Shown: positions 44,875-58,800 of the stretch, piece after piece
How the letters are laid out: the number at the start of each line of letters is the position of its first letter
How positions within the stretch are numbered: position 1 is the first letter of the stretch
Source: Lepisosteus oculatus
Lineage: Eukaryota; Chordata; Actinopteri; Semionotiformes; Lepisosteidae
Assembly: GCF_040954835.1 (NCBI RefSeq)
Contig: NC_090716.1
Span: 16,181,275-16,245,274, forward strand
DNA: 64,000 bases
Reading direction: 5' to 3'
Notes under the pieces: model-generated
The model's input: the letters and a program-made list of their open reading frames with translations, nothing else
Told to the model about the DNA's origin: nothing
Databases searched by the model: none
Translations under genes and position numbers: made by a program

Positions 44875-46614
44875 ATCGACTTGGTTATTTCTCTGTGAGA
44901 TGATAAGGTAGCATTCTCTAAAAGAAGAGTTAAGAATGGAGGGAGCTGACGGGATTATGACAGTGCAGCTCTCTGCACTAACTGCTAGACGATAACTTCC
45001 CTAGACAAGCTCTTTGGGTCCTAGAAAGAGACCTGTAAACAGATGGTTCCTGTTACTTGTAACCAGTGTGCTGCTGGATTCCCTACAGACGCCTGGAGCT
45101 CAGCCTCTGGAATTCAGATCTCAGAACCTGGAAACCGATACTCTATCTTAAAATCCTCCGTGTAGCACAAGGACTGAATGTTTGAGAAAGTATTTTTTTA
45201 ATTTATTTTTACCTCCACTATTCTTGTGCCTGGCAAAGGGGCTGAAACTAGAAATACAGAAGAAATGTAATTCTTTCCCAGGGGACCTGGAGTTATTGGA
45301 ACCCCCTTCTTAAATCCAAATCATCAGAGGATGCTAACAACTGGCCTATCTGTAGCCCTGGCTAGGCCCTGCCCAGTCCTGCTGCAGGAGGGTCTCCTCG
45401 CTGGCAGTGCTGGCTCGGACGCATGCCAAGGGGGGGCAGGTTGGTGAGATTCGGGCGAAGGTCTGATGCCTGGTTATCCTATCCGTGATGAATTTGTACA
45501 CGAGTCACAGGACTGTTTCTCATTTCTACTGTATATGACCTGTTTTGTCTAAGCTGTGGCAGTCAGATCTGAACTCTGTATAACATCTCCATTTTCGATC
45601 TAAATTTATTTCCCCGGGAACACCTTATCCAAATCTTGCTCAACAAGACTCTCAATATTCTGCTTAATGCACTTTCAGAAGACTTGTGATCAAAAAGGGA
45701 CGATAAACACTTCAGCATTTATACAAAGCATATTTTTTATTCACCAGGTTGTTGTAAGCATATAAGAATTTGGGAATTTTTTTTTTTTCTATGAAGCTAC
45801 GAAGGGAAGAAGTAATGAGTTTCAAATTTGGGTTTAGGAGCTCAGCAAGCATCATTCAAGATGAGTGAAGTTGACACCAGGTTGGTTTCTAAATGCTTGT
45901 TCAATACCCATGAGTGGAGATTAATAGAAGGTAATGGGTAGCTGAGGCAGTGTTTTATTTAATCTGTGGTGTACTTTATAAATCAAGTGTTTGTCATTTT
46001 TCACATGCTTCAAATGGCATTTTAGAATTCGTAACTGACCATGGAGGAAAACTCACTGAATGCATTTTGCAAGTAGGATATGAATTTCAATATTTAGATG
46101 CCAATTTAGCCGACATACTTTATTAATGTGTTGTTACATAAAACCTTAAACCAGTGAGATTAAAATATCACCAGTATTAAGGCCTTGGATACTGTGTAGC
46201 TGGCTTCTCCTTTCTTTTTTTACATTGCAGTTGTCTGTGCTGCTGAATAATTTGTTGTAGGAAAAGTTGGAAAATGTTGAATTTGCCATGTGAAACTCCA
46301 GATTACTGGCTAAGTGTCATACTGTATGTAGAGAAAACATGACCCAAAATGTTTGAAGAAAGACCTTGATGTAGTAAGAGAGCGAGACCAAAGAGGGGTT
46401 GCTTGTGATCTGGAAGTTCGCAAATGAGAAAAAATTGACGAGAAGAGAAACGTGAATGATTTATTCACCACTGATTCGTAGTTGTAAATCAAACCAATTA
46501 TGAATGTAGATGTGAATGACTTTCCTTCACCTTGTTGCTCTGACTACACTGGCAGATTCTTTTATAGTGATCTAGCAGCTATACTGTACATTTGGTCTTA
46601 CAGCTGCAGTATGC

Positions 46615-46621
46615 AGTTCTC
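46615..46621 (+). promoter_or_regulatory. miR-146 seed match (7-mer) in candidate TRAF6 3' UTR
   Basis: AGTTCTC pairs with positions 2-8 of miR-146a/b. TRAF6 is a classical miR-146 target in mammals. It was the only such 7-mer I saw between 44,629 and 49,200. A single 7-mer is weak evidence by itself. Confidence 0.3.
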
Positions 46622-49166
46622 TTCACCTTTAGCCTTGCTGCACATCTCAGTGATGGTTATCTGTCCTAATTTCTATAATAAATGTAGCGTATTCCAATGC
46701 TTCATATGCAGAATTCTCGTGCATATTGTATTGTTTGTACATGAATTATATAATACAGCAGGTTTAGGCCGAGTCCACAATGGAACAAGGAGTTGGTTAC
46801 ACTGCACTGTGACCAATTTCTTTTTATTCAATCTAGAAATACTGCATTTCTCATTTGTATAGCGGTTCTGTAATGGATTTCAATACCTTTGGTGTTGGTA
46901 CAGTATATGTATTTGGCCATCTTAAGGATTAATAATTCCATCATTGAAAGCAAGACAAAAGAATTCAAATATAACTGAAACAGGCTGTTATTCTCAAGGG
47001 TCTAGAATTGTTCTTATAAATCTGTGTTGTGGTTTTGTGTTCCACCAGACAGCTGGCTGTATTTTGTATCTGCTGCTGTTCTACTGTTGTCTGTCAGTGT
47101 AACCTGAGCTGTGATAAAATACACCATATATGTTCTCTTCAGGATGACTAGCCATACATCCTAAGGCTTTCCCCCATTTTCTCAGTGGTAGAGATTCAGT
47201 TTTCTGTGACTGAAGTGACGTTATTCTGTTACCCTTAACTGCACCCCAGTTTAATGTCAGGTGGATATCTGAAGCTCAATCAACGCAGTCCTTTTTCCAA
47301 GGTAAAATGTTAGCTGGGTTATATGCAGTAAAGGGTCAATATCTGAGCCCGAAGCTCTGCGGTCAGATGTGTAGTTGCTTGAAACAGTAGGAAACAGGGA
47401 TCCTCCGCTCCAGGCCTTAAGTGCTTCAGGGTTATCAGGATCACATTTCAAGCCATAGTGCTAAACCACAGATTAAATAAGACATTTTCCTTACTGGATC
47501 GGTTTCCTTGAGTCTATAGTTACTAGTCTAGTTTCTTGAAAGGGTCCTATCATGCGCTAGATTATGACCCTGACGGACTAAAGCTGAGGATCCCTGGAGC
47601 GTTATACATTTCAAGCCCAATAGCTAAGTTACTGAGACAAACGGTCGATCTGCTGGTCAGAATAAGTAGATGTTGCATGTTTTATTAGGCAGGGTGCTTT
47701 CAGATTTTTCACCAGTCGGTTTCCCGTTGCGTTCTCATCTCCATTATATTGGTTAACAGTTAAGCTGGCCGCCTCTGTATTGGAAAGGGTTCAGAAGTGA
47801 ATGAATGGAAATAATTTGAACCTGCTGAGCTACTAGCAGATCAACCAATCTGTTGAGGAAGAGCATGGTTTTCACTAGGGCCTCGTCTGTCACAAACACT
47901 AACATTTAGGAGCATCATGCTGTTGACGGCTTCACAGCCTAGTGAGTGCTGACTAGATAAGGAATATGGTGAAAACAGGCATTTCTTTCCGAGAGCCTAA
48001 CAATAGCCTGTTTCTGTGGCAAAACTGAATGCAGTACAACTTGTTTTTCGCTGACATTTTATAGACCTGTGGGTACAAGGATTTAAGAGGAGATTTATAT
48101 CATGAATCAACTGAAGGGAACCCTCTTTCGTTCTTATCGGCATTTGCAGGGTATGTTTGTTGCGAAGCTCCCAACGGCTCTGAAAGAGGAAGGGAGAATC
48201 TGAGATGGATCCTCTACTCATTACTGAAAAGTAATTTATTTGTTCATATGAGATTTGGGGGGGTGTTCTGGCAAGGCAACCACAGGCACTTTGCCAACCT
48301 GTGATGTGTATCCCAAGAAATGATAGTGACACCTGTTGCTACTTCAGTGGAATCTTGCAGCTGGAGAATAAAAGCATCCCCATACCTGCTATTGACCAGC
48401 ACATCTTGTTTAGATGCTGGAGGTCATTATCCCTTCCTCCCTAGTAGTATTGCTTGGTGCTGCTGAGCTGTCTTCACCTGGTTGGTTCAGATTATCGGAT
48501 CCTGTTGTTCATGCAGGCAAGCAGATAAAAAAACATGAACCCAGTAATCTCTCTCACTACCTGTCCATTAACCCTGTCAGTTTCCAAGTCATGGGATTTT
48601 ACCTGCATCTTCTCATGTGACTGTAGATCACTGGGGGGGAGTGTGAAAAGGGTGCACAAAAATCAATTCACTTTGCTAAACAAGCCTGTGGTTGACAGAC
48701 CAGGGAGCCAAACGTATCAAACCTGTGGCTCTCGCAGTGTGAAATCATCCTCATTCGTGAGAGCTGGAGATCTGATCTATGGAGTCAGTCTATTGAAACT
48801 GGGGAGGGAGGGGGATTACCATTCAGAGCAGATTTACTGCCCTCTGCACAGACAGGCTCTGGTGCTGCTGCGTGGGGATATTGGGGTTTGATGTGGACTG
48901 TAGTCTGCCCTGCACTGGGCTGGCACTGGATCAGGGCGTGTCCTGCACTAGACTGGCGTTCCACCCCGAGTGAAGTGCTGCCCTGTGCGCACTCCTTTGA
49001 CATGGCCCCTCCCAGGAATGTGCAGCTTCTGCTTGTAACACTTGACAGCTCTGAGGCTCCGTGTCACATTCATATCACATAGCAGGTCACATGGTGCGTT
49101 CTTGCATTTCTTTGTAATCATTGAATGTATATTTGTCAGCTTCAGTTACCTTGCTGTACTAAAGTG

Positions 49167-49172
49167 AATAAA
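49167..49172 (+). other. TRAF6: Candidate distal polyadenylation signal of TRAF6
   Basis: AATAAA in GTGAATAAAGCTG, followed within 35 bases by GTATGTACATGTCTGACGG and GTGTTTC. The strong GU-rich downstream element makes this a good distal site. Confidence 0.4.
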
Positions 49173-52100
49173 GCTGCTGGATTTGGTATGTACATGTCTG
49201 ACGGTGTTTCTTTTTGGTCTTGGAACACAAAAATGACCAATTTGCCCAATTTCAATTTCTGTTTTTGTTCATGGACACCTAACATTAGTTTGCTGCCTAT
49301 TCTGGTCTATGTTTATCAGTTTCCTAGCAGGTCCCATACAATGTTAGTATTTGAAATACTAAGTGAAGGAGTTGGCATTCTGGTCAGGTGTAAATGATTT
49401 ATCTTTTAGACATTATTTTCTTGACAGGAAATAAAGATACTTCTGGTGCCATCTTTCACTAGCAGGAAAAGTGTCAGGAAGGAAGTGCAGACCTCGATCG
49501 TGTTTGATCGAGCAGGGACTGTTAGTAGAGCTGGTATCCGGACTCCCATTGCTAGAGTAGTCTGTCTCAATGAACAACTCCAGACTGATCAGGAATTTTA
49601 CAATGATTACTAGAGGTGTAAAAAAGGGATGGATCCAAAATTCTCTCATATCCAGCAGAATAAAGGAGGGATCTGTTCTGGAACGGTCTTGTTCAGCACT
49701 GTACAGACCTATTTAAGGACCCGTACGGAGTATTTTACAATATTGCCCTGTCATTGAAAAATGTTACTAGCCTCTTGGCATTCCCTCAGAAGGTTACACA
49801 GGTTTTGTCACTGCTAGGATTTCCTACCTAGAATGATCCTTCTACCTTTGTCGTCCTGCTTGAGGAAGAAATGTTCCAATAGAAAATGTTAAAAAATAAA
49901 AACTTGAAAATGCTACTTCAGGAAAGCTCTATGTGGTGATGTGGCAGAATGTGCCAATATCCCAGGTATATGAACAGATGATGGCAAACCTCTTGCCCAG
50001 GGAACTGAAACTCAGTAAGGTCTCTTGCACAGTTCAGAACACATGGGTTTTGGGAAGTGACCCACCTACAAATTCTTTTTCAGCTGACGCATAAGAACAA
50101 GATGTTTGTGACGGCAATAAATGGAGGAAAACAGCTGAAAACATGTAGCATCAGCCAAGAAAATGAGTCCAAAGCAGAGCAAAGAACGTCCAACACTGAG
50201 GACAAACCATTATGTAACATCCAGTATGAGGGACAACATTCATTCCAAATTCTGGCTCGGTCACTATGGATAATTTCCTTTTCAAGCAGTATTCTCAAAG
50301 TATACAGGACAAGCACTAACCTGCATTTTCTCCCATATTGTGCACATTGAGACCTGTGCATCTTTACATCTTTGTCCATGTGAAGAAAAAGCTTCTCACC
50401 TGGTTCAAGTTCAAAGTGTTGCAGGAAGTAGAGAAGTAAACTGAATTATGTGGTACTAACCTCAGACCCCCCAGAGAAAGACTGAAGGAAGACTGATACC
50501 CAGATAACAGAATCGAGCATTCCTTGGTGTCAAAAGATTGGCTATAGAAGATCTGAGATCAGCTGAATGATCATCAGGTATTGCTCTTGTCCCCTTACAA
50601 GCCTTATGAAATACAGCTTTAGCATAAACTGAGGAAAAGGTATCCCTGTGTCCTCAAGATCTTCCACATTACAGGATCTATTGAATGGAAAAATACAGAA
50701 ATATCAAAACAGAGCAGGACAAAGGCTGTGTGGATCCCTGGAGCAGGACTGTTGTATTATTACATAAAAGAGTAATGCAGTTTATTGTGACAGGGAAAAT
50801 AAACCAGTTTATTTGGACTGAGAATCTTTCAAACAGACTGGTAGTACCAGAGAAAGCTCCTGCACTGGTCCTCCATGACAGATCAAAGTAAAAATTCCTG
50901 ACTGAGAGCCAAATGTACCAGAATGCCTAATTAATCCCACTAGGCTCTGAAATAATTGCAGTCCATTTCCATGCTATTCTTTTTTAGAGGTTCAGCTGAG
51001 GTTGCAATGAGGACAGTAGTGGGGGGGCTGAACTGGACAGTCCGCTAGCCTACTGGTTTTCAAGAGGAGTTAGACCTGTGGAGTGATCTGTCTGGGAAAG
51101 ACAGTGGGGGTCTGTCCTATGGACCCCCAGCTAGATGTACACTGCATACCAGATAATCTGCTGGGTGGGTGAATACTTTAGTCAATGCATACACTGTCTC
51201 ACAGCTCTGTTATAAGAGCAATGCAAAACCCCTCCTGATTGTATCAAAGTGTCTTAGGAAATCGATTTAAACTGGTTGTGTAAGTCAACTGGGTCTTACT
51301 AATTAGATATTCAGATTTCATCAAAAAAAATTGCTTATTTCAAGTAAATTTCATTTGATAAAACTCCTTTCATGAGCTGTTAGATGGTTGTTGCAATGCC
51401 TGATTTGTGCTTATGGTGATTTTATTAAAAATAAATTTAACATTTAAAAGTAAAAAAGAAAAGTTAATTTTCAGTGTGCACACAGCTGGTTGGAATGGGT
51501 CTGGTACCAGCTGGTGTGGATTAGCAGCTGTCTGGTCCTCAAATGCCATGTAACTGGAATCACATGTGAATTAGACTATCTGACTCAACCCCAGCAAGCC
51601 AAAATGGAAAACTTTACTGTACTGAGCCCGAGTGCCTGGGGCGTATTTTCTTCTTTTCCATTAGTGTATTCTACACTCCCCTGTCTTCTGCTTGAATTCA
51701 ATGTATGAGTTGCAGTTTTCATAATGTTAAAAGACAGCCATTCAAAAACCTATACAGAAGGAACATGCACTGTGCACTATAATGTTACAAGGCTGTACAC
51801 CTCCAGGCTTTGTGCTCCAGTACAAACTGATAGCAGTGTGCAGGGTGTTGCACTGAAGTTTATTTTCTGGCTTGCATGCATTTTCTAAGATGGCCTTGTC
51901 TGTCCGTTATTTGTAGAAGTCTCTGGTGTTCGCGACTGTCTCCAGTGTCAAGTCGAGCTCAGCTCACTTCAGGAAACTTTTAATTCAGACCATGCAACGC
52001 AATTGGTAGGAAACTCAGACACTGAGATCACATCCTATTTTCCTAAAACTGTTACAGTATATATAAAAATACAAAAATCACAATAAATTAAGTTCATCAT

Positions 52101-52516
52101 GAGTTCCCCTCTGGCAAGCTGTGGTTTTTACAAATGGATCAAAGAGACTCAGCTTCTTTGCCCATTAACAAGATTCATGCTAAAGATATTTGATTGAGGA
52201 AACAAAAATAAAACCAGCCTCAGTCTCCTGTTCAACCTCAACTCGAACACCTGAACTGTAAGTGAGACCTGAAAAGGAAATGAATGTCAATGCGGGGAGC
52301 CAGGCAATAATGAAAATCGTTACCAGACCATGTCGTAACTCCCAATCCATTAATCCGTCAGTGATCAGTTTCAGCAGGTCCTTGGATCAACTAGCTATCG
52401 GACATAAGATAAAAATCAGAAGCCGAGAGGCCTCAACGTCTGTGTGATGCTCCTATTTGCCCTTAGAATTCTGTCTGTGTTTCAAGACCCTGGCTTGCTG
52501 TTTAGCTGGCCATGAG
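49173..52516. other. Intergenic DNA and PRR5L 3' UTR
   Basis: No exon or clear repeat was recognised. On the minus strand AATAAA occurs at 51,859-51,864 and at 51,421-51,426, giving a PRR5L 3' UTR of about 0.65 or 1.1 kb. Short decayed direct similarity to family A may exist near 48,880-48,990. Confidence 0.45.
51859..51864 (-). other. PRR5L: Candidate PRR5L polyadenylation signal
   Basis: AATAAA on the minus strand about 650 bases after the PRR5L stop. A second hexamer lies at 51,421-51,426. Confidence 0.4.
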
Positions 52517-52860
52517 CTAGCTGGGTAGAGCACAGCTCAGTTCCGAGGAGCCTTGCAGTGACATCATGACCATGCTCCCTGGAGACTCTCCGATGTGGGG
52601 CTCGCTGATGAAGTGCCGTGGCCCCATAGCACTCTCTTCCACCATCCCAGAATGCATCATGGTTGCCACGGTGAGCAGCTGCAAGTCAGAATGTGCATTG
52701 GCGACAGTGTGCCTGCGGACACCGCCCACCTTCTCCAGGTACGCCTCTCCCTCCTGTTCCACTAGTGGTGCCAGCAAGGAATCTGGGGCATGCTGGGTGA
52801 CCATAATCTCTGGTCCATAGTGCATCAAGCTCCCAGCCTTGTGGCGTGGTGCCCGTCCTT
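52517..52860 (-). CDS. PRR5L: PRR5L exon 8 and stop
   Basis: The 344-bp exon, entered in phase 1, encodes the divergent block EGRAPRHKAGSLMHYGPEI, then LVEQEGEAYLEKVGGVRRHT, VANAHSDLQLLTVATMMHSG and a C-terminus SSELSCALPS. The last residues resemble the human SELNCASLS end. Confidence 0.96.
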
Positions 52861-55800
52861 CTGAAACACAACACATACATCCAGTAGACATGACACCATG
52901 CGGTGCTCTCCAGGAGAGGACAGACTGGAACGGAATACCACTTCAGAATAAACTGTATATTTTTTAAGCTACAGTAGCTCACAAAATTAATACAAATAAA
53001 TAATCATACTAACGAAAGAAGCAAAAGCATGTGTTTACTCTCACCACTTCCATCCGAAGGCCTTTATTTACTTTTAGAATACTTCTGTTGAAGGACTGAG
53101 GTCAAGCGTTAGGCGTGACCAGGGCCACAAATAAAGCACCAGGCAGGGCAGGTGAGGAGCAAGGTGAAAGATCAGCAAGTGGCCTGAGCAGAGGTGTAGA
53201 TTCAGTTACAAGTTTAAACCTGCTCACCTGTTACAGTTTAATACAAATCAACATTGTATCATGTTTTTGTATATGGCAAGTCTCCTCTTACAAAATAGAG
53301 TATTTTAAAATACTCTTGCAGAATTCCACCCTTCAATCAGCTGGACCAGAAACCCCATAATGAATATAAATAATCCCCTATAACTGTTTATATCATCTTA
53401 ACTTCACAGCTCTAGGATTTACACCTACAGTATGTCTTTGCTGCCAGGCAAAGCATACAATTTCTTGGCAAAGGCAGAAAAAGCATTGTGTATATCTGTG
53501 CTGAAAGGCAGCAGTGCTTACCCAGAAAGCTGGCAGCCCGGCTCTTCTCCAGGTAGTTTCCCAAGTATGGCGACACCACCAGTCCCACCAGTTTCTCCAG
53601 CTGGCAGTACTCATGGCTGGGGCCGCTGGGCTCATGGGTGCCCTGAAAGGGAAGAGCGACCTAATCGACTGATCATCATTCATTCACTCATGTGCATCGC
53701 TAAAACTGTACAGTATACCATACTGCAGCTCCTGCACCTTTCATATCATATTCAGCTTGGCTGTTCCCTCTACAAGTGTGAAGATGTGCAGTGGGACTTG
53801 AATGACCTCCTGGGTTAAACCCTTATCCTCTTAGTCTTTGAAAGTAAAGACTAAAACACAACCCCAGCAGCTAGATTCCCAGTGGGAGACCAGGCCGGTT
53901 CCTTTCTCCCATCTAAGGCCCTCTGACACAAACCGTGTGCGCACGGGCAGTTCCCCTCACCTGAAGGATAAGCAGCATCTGTGTGATGGCAGGGGGAGTC
54001 TGGGCCTCCACGCTGGGAAGCAGCTCCTCCAAGGGCAGCTTCAGCAGCACAAGGTCCCTGAAGCCCAGCAGAGCCATCTGTCTGACTGTCAGCTCCTGGC
54101 CCTGCATCACGTCAGACACAGAAAGGAAATGAGGAAATAAAACAGTGTGAAAACAGCAGACTTCCTCTTTGCAGTTTCCTGGACATCTACAGCAACAATC
54201 TTGCGTCTGCTCGAAAAACAACCCGCAACTGCTTGACTGGAGTTTCCATGGAACCAAATATTTCACTGGCCAGTTAAATCATTTCTGAAGTGTAGGTACT
54301 GTATTTCCCTGTTCGAGATGAGGAGAAGTGGCAGGAGACCTTATGGAAGTTTTAAATACTTGTGGAGAGTATCTGTTTAATTACAGAACAGACCACCCTG
54401 TGCAACAATGTGCACGAAACACCTAACAGCAAAGAGTTTGGGGAAATGTCTGTAAAAGCCAGGAGGAATGGAGATGTGTACAATATTAGTTAATTATTTG
54501 GCTCACACACATATGCAAAGCTACTTGTACCCATTTTACATCCGAGCATTATCCTGGAGATACCCGAGTACTGTATGTCATCTTGCTCAAGGGTACAGTC
54601 AGAGCCTCTCCCCAGGATTTGAACCCACATCCTTTTGGTCTGGAATTCAGAGCCCTAAACCCTAACCTCGCCTCCACACCCCTAGCTCTTCAACTGTAAG
54701 GTGGATACAAACAGGTCATTGACTGAAAAACCAAATACTGAGGGGAAAGCAAAGCACGAATAGAAGAACTGAAGTAATGAAGACACATTGACCATTTATA
54801 TCAAAAATGTTTTTTGCATCCTGCGCAACTTGTGAAGCGAGACGAAAGGAACAATTTATCGTCAGAAGCAGAGTGATACTTCGGTTTCTCATTAACTGCT
54901 GCCGGTCACCTGGACTGGATAGAAGATGGCCTGCAGAGTGGGCAGAATCTCTGTGAAGAAGCGGTCCCACATCTCGGAAAGAATAAGAAGCTGGCTGTCA
55001 CCTGCAAGCGACACAATCAGAGACAAAAGAGGCTCATACACACAGGCATCGGAGAGGCAAAACAGGGACCAATCCAACTTGACGCTACGGCTTTGACGCC
55101 TGGCCCTTGAAGTGGGGAGCACTAGCTGAAAGTTCTCGGAGCGGTCTGGGAAGATCTGGGAAGTTGTCTTTTAAAATGTTCTTCAAATATCCTTTTACAC
55201 CCTTTATATTTGGTTTCTGAGTCCTTATATCATTTAGTAGTTTTCCAGTGGATAAGCAGCACTTGTGCACGAAACTGCAGCTCATACAACATGAATATGA
55301 TTAAGCTGCCACACAGTGGGAATCTGTAAGACTTCTCTTTGCCAACAAGGAGCTGTAGGGCAGGGGATTGTAGTGGATTACCACAGTACCACAGCTTGAA
55401 GTCACATTTCATTTGAGCACCCTTACAGTTTGTAACTTTTCACTCCTCTCCCCTGGTGTACAGTGTTTTCCATGGCTTTGGAGAAAACAATGTGATACAG
55501 GATCAAAGCATTATGGTGCTCCTGCTGTTTTTGTATATTCGCTCTCAGTTGCCAGACTTAGAAGCTAGGTACCTGCCTGGAAGTCTCTAGGAGAGCAGGA
55601 GAGCACTGCCCATATAGCACTGTTGATCCCTGTAATGACCTGTCATGGTTCCCTTTGAAACACCAACACAAAAGAAAATATTTTCAAAATGGCAACTTGT
55701 AAAGGTGGGGGCAGATGGAAAACTCCATGAAAATCTCAGGTTAAGTGCAGGCCTGGGTCTCGAGTGATTTGACTGTGGCAGCACAGGATTTAGTGGTCAC

Positions 55801-58800
55801 TGACATTTCTGTGCAATAAAGAAAGTGCAGTGAAGACTGCCAGGGTGCTAACACTGAGCAAATGCCTTCAGCCCTGAAACACTGACTGGTCTCACCAGCT
55901 TGTTTTTTTAACTTTTTGAAGCTGCTGTTATCCGCATGACCAACATTGTAAGGAACGGGTGGTCAAAGAGTACCGCCCTGATTTGACAAGCATTTTTTTG
56001 TGTTTCAGTGATGCAGTTAAGTTCACACCTGATCTGTTCTTCTCAGTATCCTTCCCTGAATTTAGCTTTTTTGCCTTTTTGGTTTCAATTTATACCCAGG
56101 CATTAGGCATTGATCATCCATGTGGAAGTGCAGCTTGTTTGGAACTGAGACAAGATGAAGGAATTTCATTCTTCCTGACTGAAGCATTTCGGGAGCTGCA
56201 TTACCTTCATAAAGCTGGATCTTCTCTGCAATGTACACCAGCCCTTTGTTAAGGAGTTGATTCTGTAAAAGAAACAGACTTTCAGATTCTCCAATCAGTC
56301 TTGCAGAGGTGCCATCATTATCTATCAGTGCAGAGTGCTGCCTCTTCCCGAAACACAGAGAGCTCACTGTAAGTCCTACCTGCCATCCTCACTGTTTTTA
56401 GTTTAGGTACGTAGACTTTTCAAAAGTTGTGCCGCAACTTGGGATAGGGTGCTAAAAAGATATTTAACGCTTTCAAAGGTATTCAGTTACTGGCAATTTT
56501 AATAAGACTTAGAAACCAAAGGAGTCAATGACTGCAATCTCTGAGCTAAAGCCTTGCAGATTATTTTTATGTCCACATTTAGTAATGGTAATGGATGGTA
56601 ATGTGAACAAAAGGGCTGAATTTATGGTCTAGGAGTTTGGAAAAACAACTATAAATACAGTAATAAAGAGCATGTATGAGAATCTAGAAATGAAAAAAAT
56701 AGCAATTAATAAAATGAGGTGAAAAAGAGTTGAGTCTCTTTTTAAACACAGTGAATATACAGGTTTTTTTAAAAGAAAAAAGTTTTTTATGTTGTATGCA
56801 AGATATGAATGCTTTTTAATCATTCAGTTCAGAACATTCCAGTTAAAAGTGTCCATCTTCAGCTGTTTAGAAAGGAAGGAATAAGTTGAAATAAATATAT
56901 TATATATGTTATATAAATATATGTTAACTCTCAAAAATGTAACGAGTCACAAGTCGACAATATCTACAAGATACCAAGAGGGATATACTGTAGGTATATC
57001 CTCATACATTTTGTATTAAATCATAAAGGCATGCACTGAAAATGATATGTGTGGTGCTATACAGAACTATGTTAACCAATGTGTAAGTGATCCTGTCCAT
57101 GCATACAGCAGTCTGACTCATTTGTGACAGGGTACATGGTGGAAGGCATTGCTTGTTCAGTTTAACCTGAGTCTCAGAATGTTGCTCCTCGATGTCTACA
57201 GTTCACAGACAACCCACTCATCTTCTGGAGATGCATCTGCACACCATCAGATGTGACATCAAGGTGTGACTCAGAGTGACGCAAGAATATTGCCGGCCAG
57301 TTATCAAGCCAGCTTTTAAGATCAGCTGTGAAGATGGCTGTAAAACACGCTTGGAAGGAAGAAACTACCTGAAAATACTCAGTGATGAAGGAGCCCAGCT
57401 CTGTCTTCAAAAGCCACCTGGAGAGGAAGAAAACACAAATAACATCACTGGCACTGAAAACATCCATACCAGACACACTGCTGAAGGCTAGAAGTCAGCA
57501 AGCCCTCCTGTAGAAAATGTAACACACAGTAGTGACCGATATTCCAAACCACACATACTGTATGGGGAAAAAGAACCTCTGTCGTGGCTCTCAGCAAAAA
57601 AAGGATTGGGGACAGAAAAATGTCTGCTGGAGATTCCTGTGCTTAGTCAGATGTATTAAAATACCAGCCACTATGCAGACACAAATAGCAGAACGTCACA
57701 TTAATAATAAGGAAACAGCTCCATTTTATTTTATGGGTCACCTGTAAGCTACTGTATGTCTTACTGCTTTGTTACTGAAACAGCTTGTTGAGTGCAGGAT
57801 TTCTCTCCTCTCTCCTCTCAGGGCAGCACTGCAGGCCAGCTGACAGGCTGGCAAGCAGCTGCACAAGCTGGCACGGTCACAGCAAGACAGGAAGAGGAAG
57901 AGGTTCTCTCTCACCTGATGCTCTCGTTCAGGGAGAAGAGCTCGTTGGACTGCAGCCCCCCACCCTGGAACACCTTGATCACGGCCGAGTGGACACTGCC
58001 AAAAGAAAGGCACCGTTTCAGACAGAGGAGCCTGCAGAGCAGGAGACAGGAGAAGTCAAGACCCACAGAGGATCTCGCCGAGCTACTGTATAGTCATTAT
58101 ATGCGGTTTTGTTATGACACACTGTATCTTGCAAGGATTCGTCAGCTGTTCTTTGTTCTTTTTCTTGAGCCAGCTTGTCGATACAGCAGAATTTTCATAT
58201 CAGATTGAGATTTTTTAAAAAGCATTTAACTGTTTGCCGTCATGTGACCAAAAGTATAACAGCGACACTTCCTTGCCTGTATTGGCTTGGCCTACATGAC
58301 GCACGAGGCCAGGCTAGCACATGCTGCTGTGTTTGTGTCTGATCTGCGTGGTGCTGGGCATTGCCTGCAAAGACCAAGCATTTTAATTGACAGGGTTGCG
58401 TTTGTTCAATTATAATTCTCTAAATTGTAAGTGGGCGATGAGGCTTCATGTAGCATTCTCCTTGATTGTACCCTGTCACTCTGTTGTGTGCTCTAGAGCA
58501 TCTGCTCAGTTGCACAAGCATGCAGTGCAGTTGGGAACAAAGTGTATGAGACATCAGATAAGATTTTGCTTCAGGTTTTGCGTAATTCTTTTGTGTGGAT
58601 ACCAGGAAATCAGTCATCACACTGAAACAGACTTGGCATTTATACTTGAACTTCTACAGTTCCAACTGTCCTTATTTGCTGCAGTAGAGGTATCACCTAT
58701 TCCTTGATTTTGGTGTGCTGAATACAGTTTCAGTATTTTAATGAGGTTTACCTGATGCAGTATTAAAAACTGTTTCAAATGACCTGCATCATAATTGAGG

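Larger units (their letters stand above)
44629..49172 (+). other. TRAF6: Candidate TRAF6 3' UTR (up to 4.5 kb)
   Basis: After the stop there are AATAAA hexamers at 44,869, 46,677 and 49,167. The last is followed by a GT-rich stretch (GGTGTTTC). Mammalian TRAF6 has a multi-kilobase 3' UTR, so the distal site is plausible. The stretch is AT-rich and repeat-poor, and holds one miR-146-type seed match at 46,615. Confidence 0.45.
52861..57914. other. PRR5L introns 2-7
   Basis: Introns at 52,861-53,521, 53,643-53,960, 54,102-54,909, 55,002-56,204, 56,263-57,368 and 57,418-57,914. One SINE-like repeat is recognised (54,490-54,690). The rest is AT-rich with no recognised feature. Confidence 0.6.
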
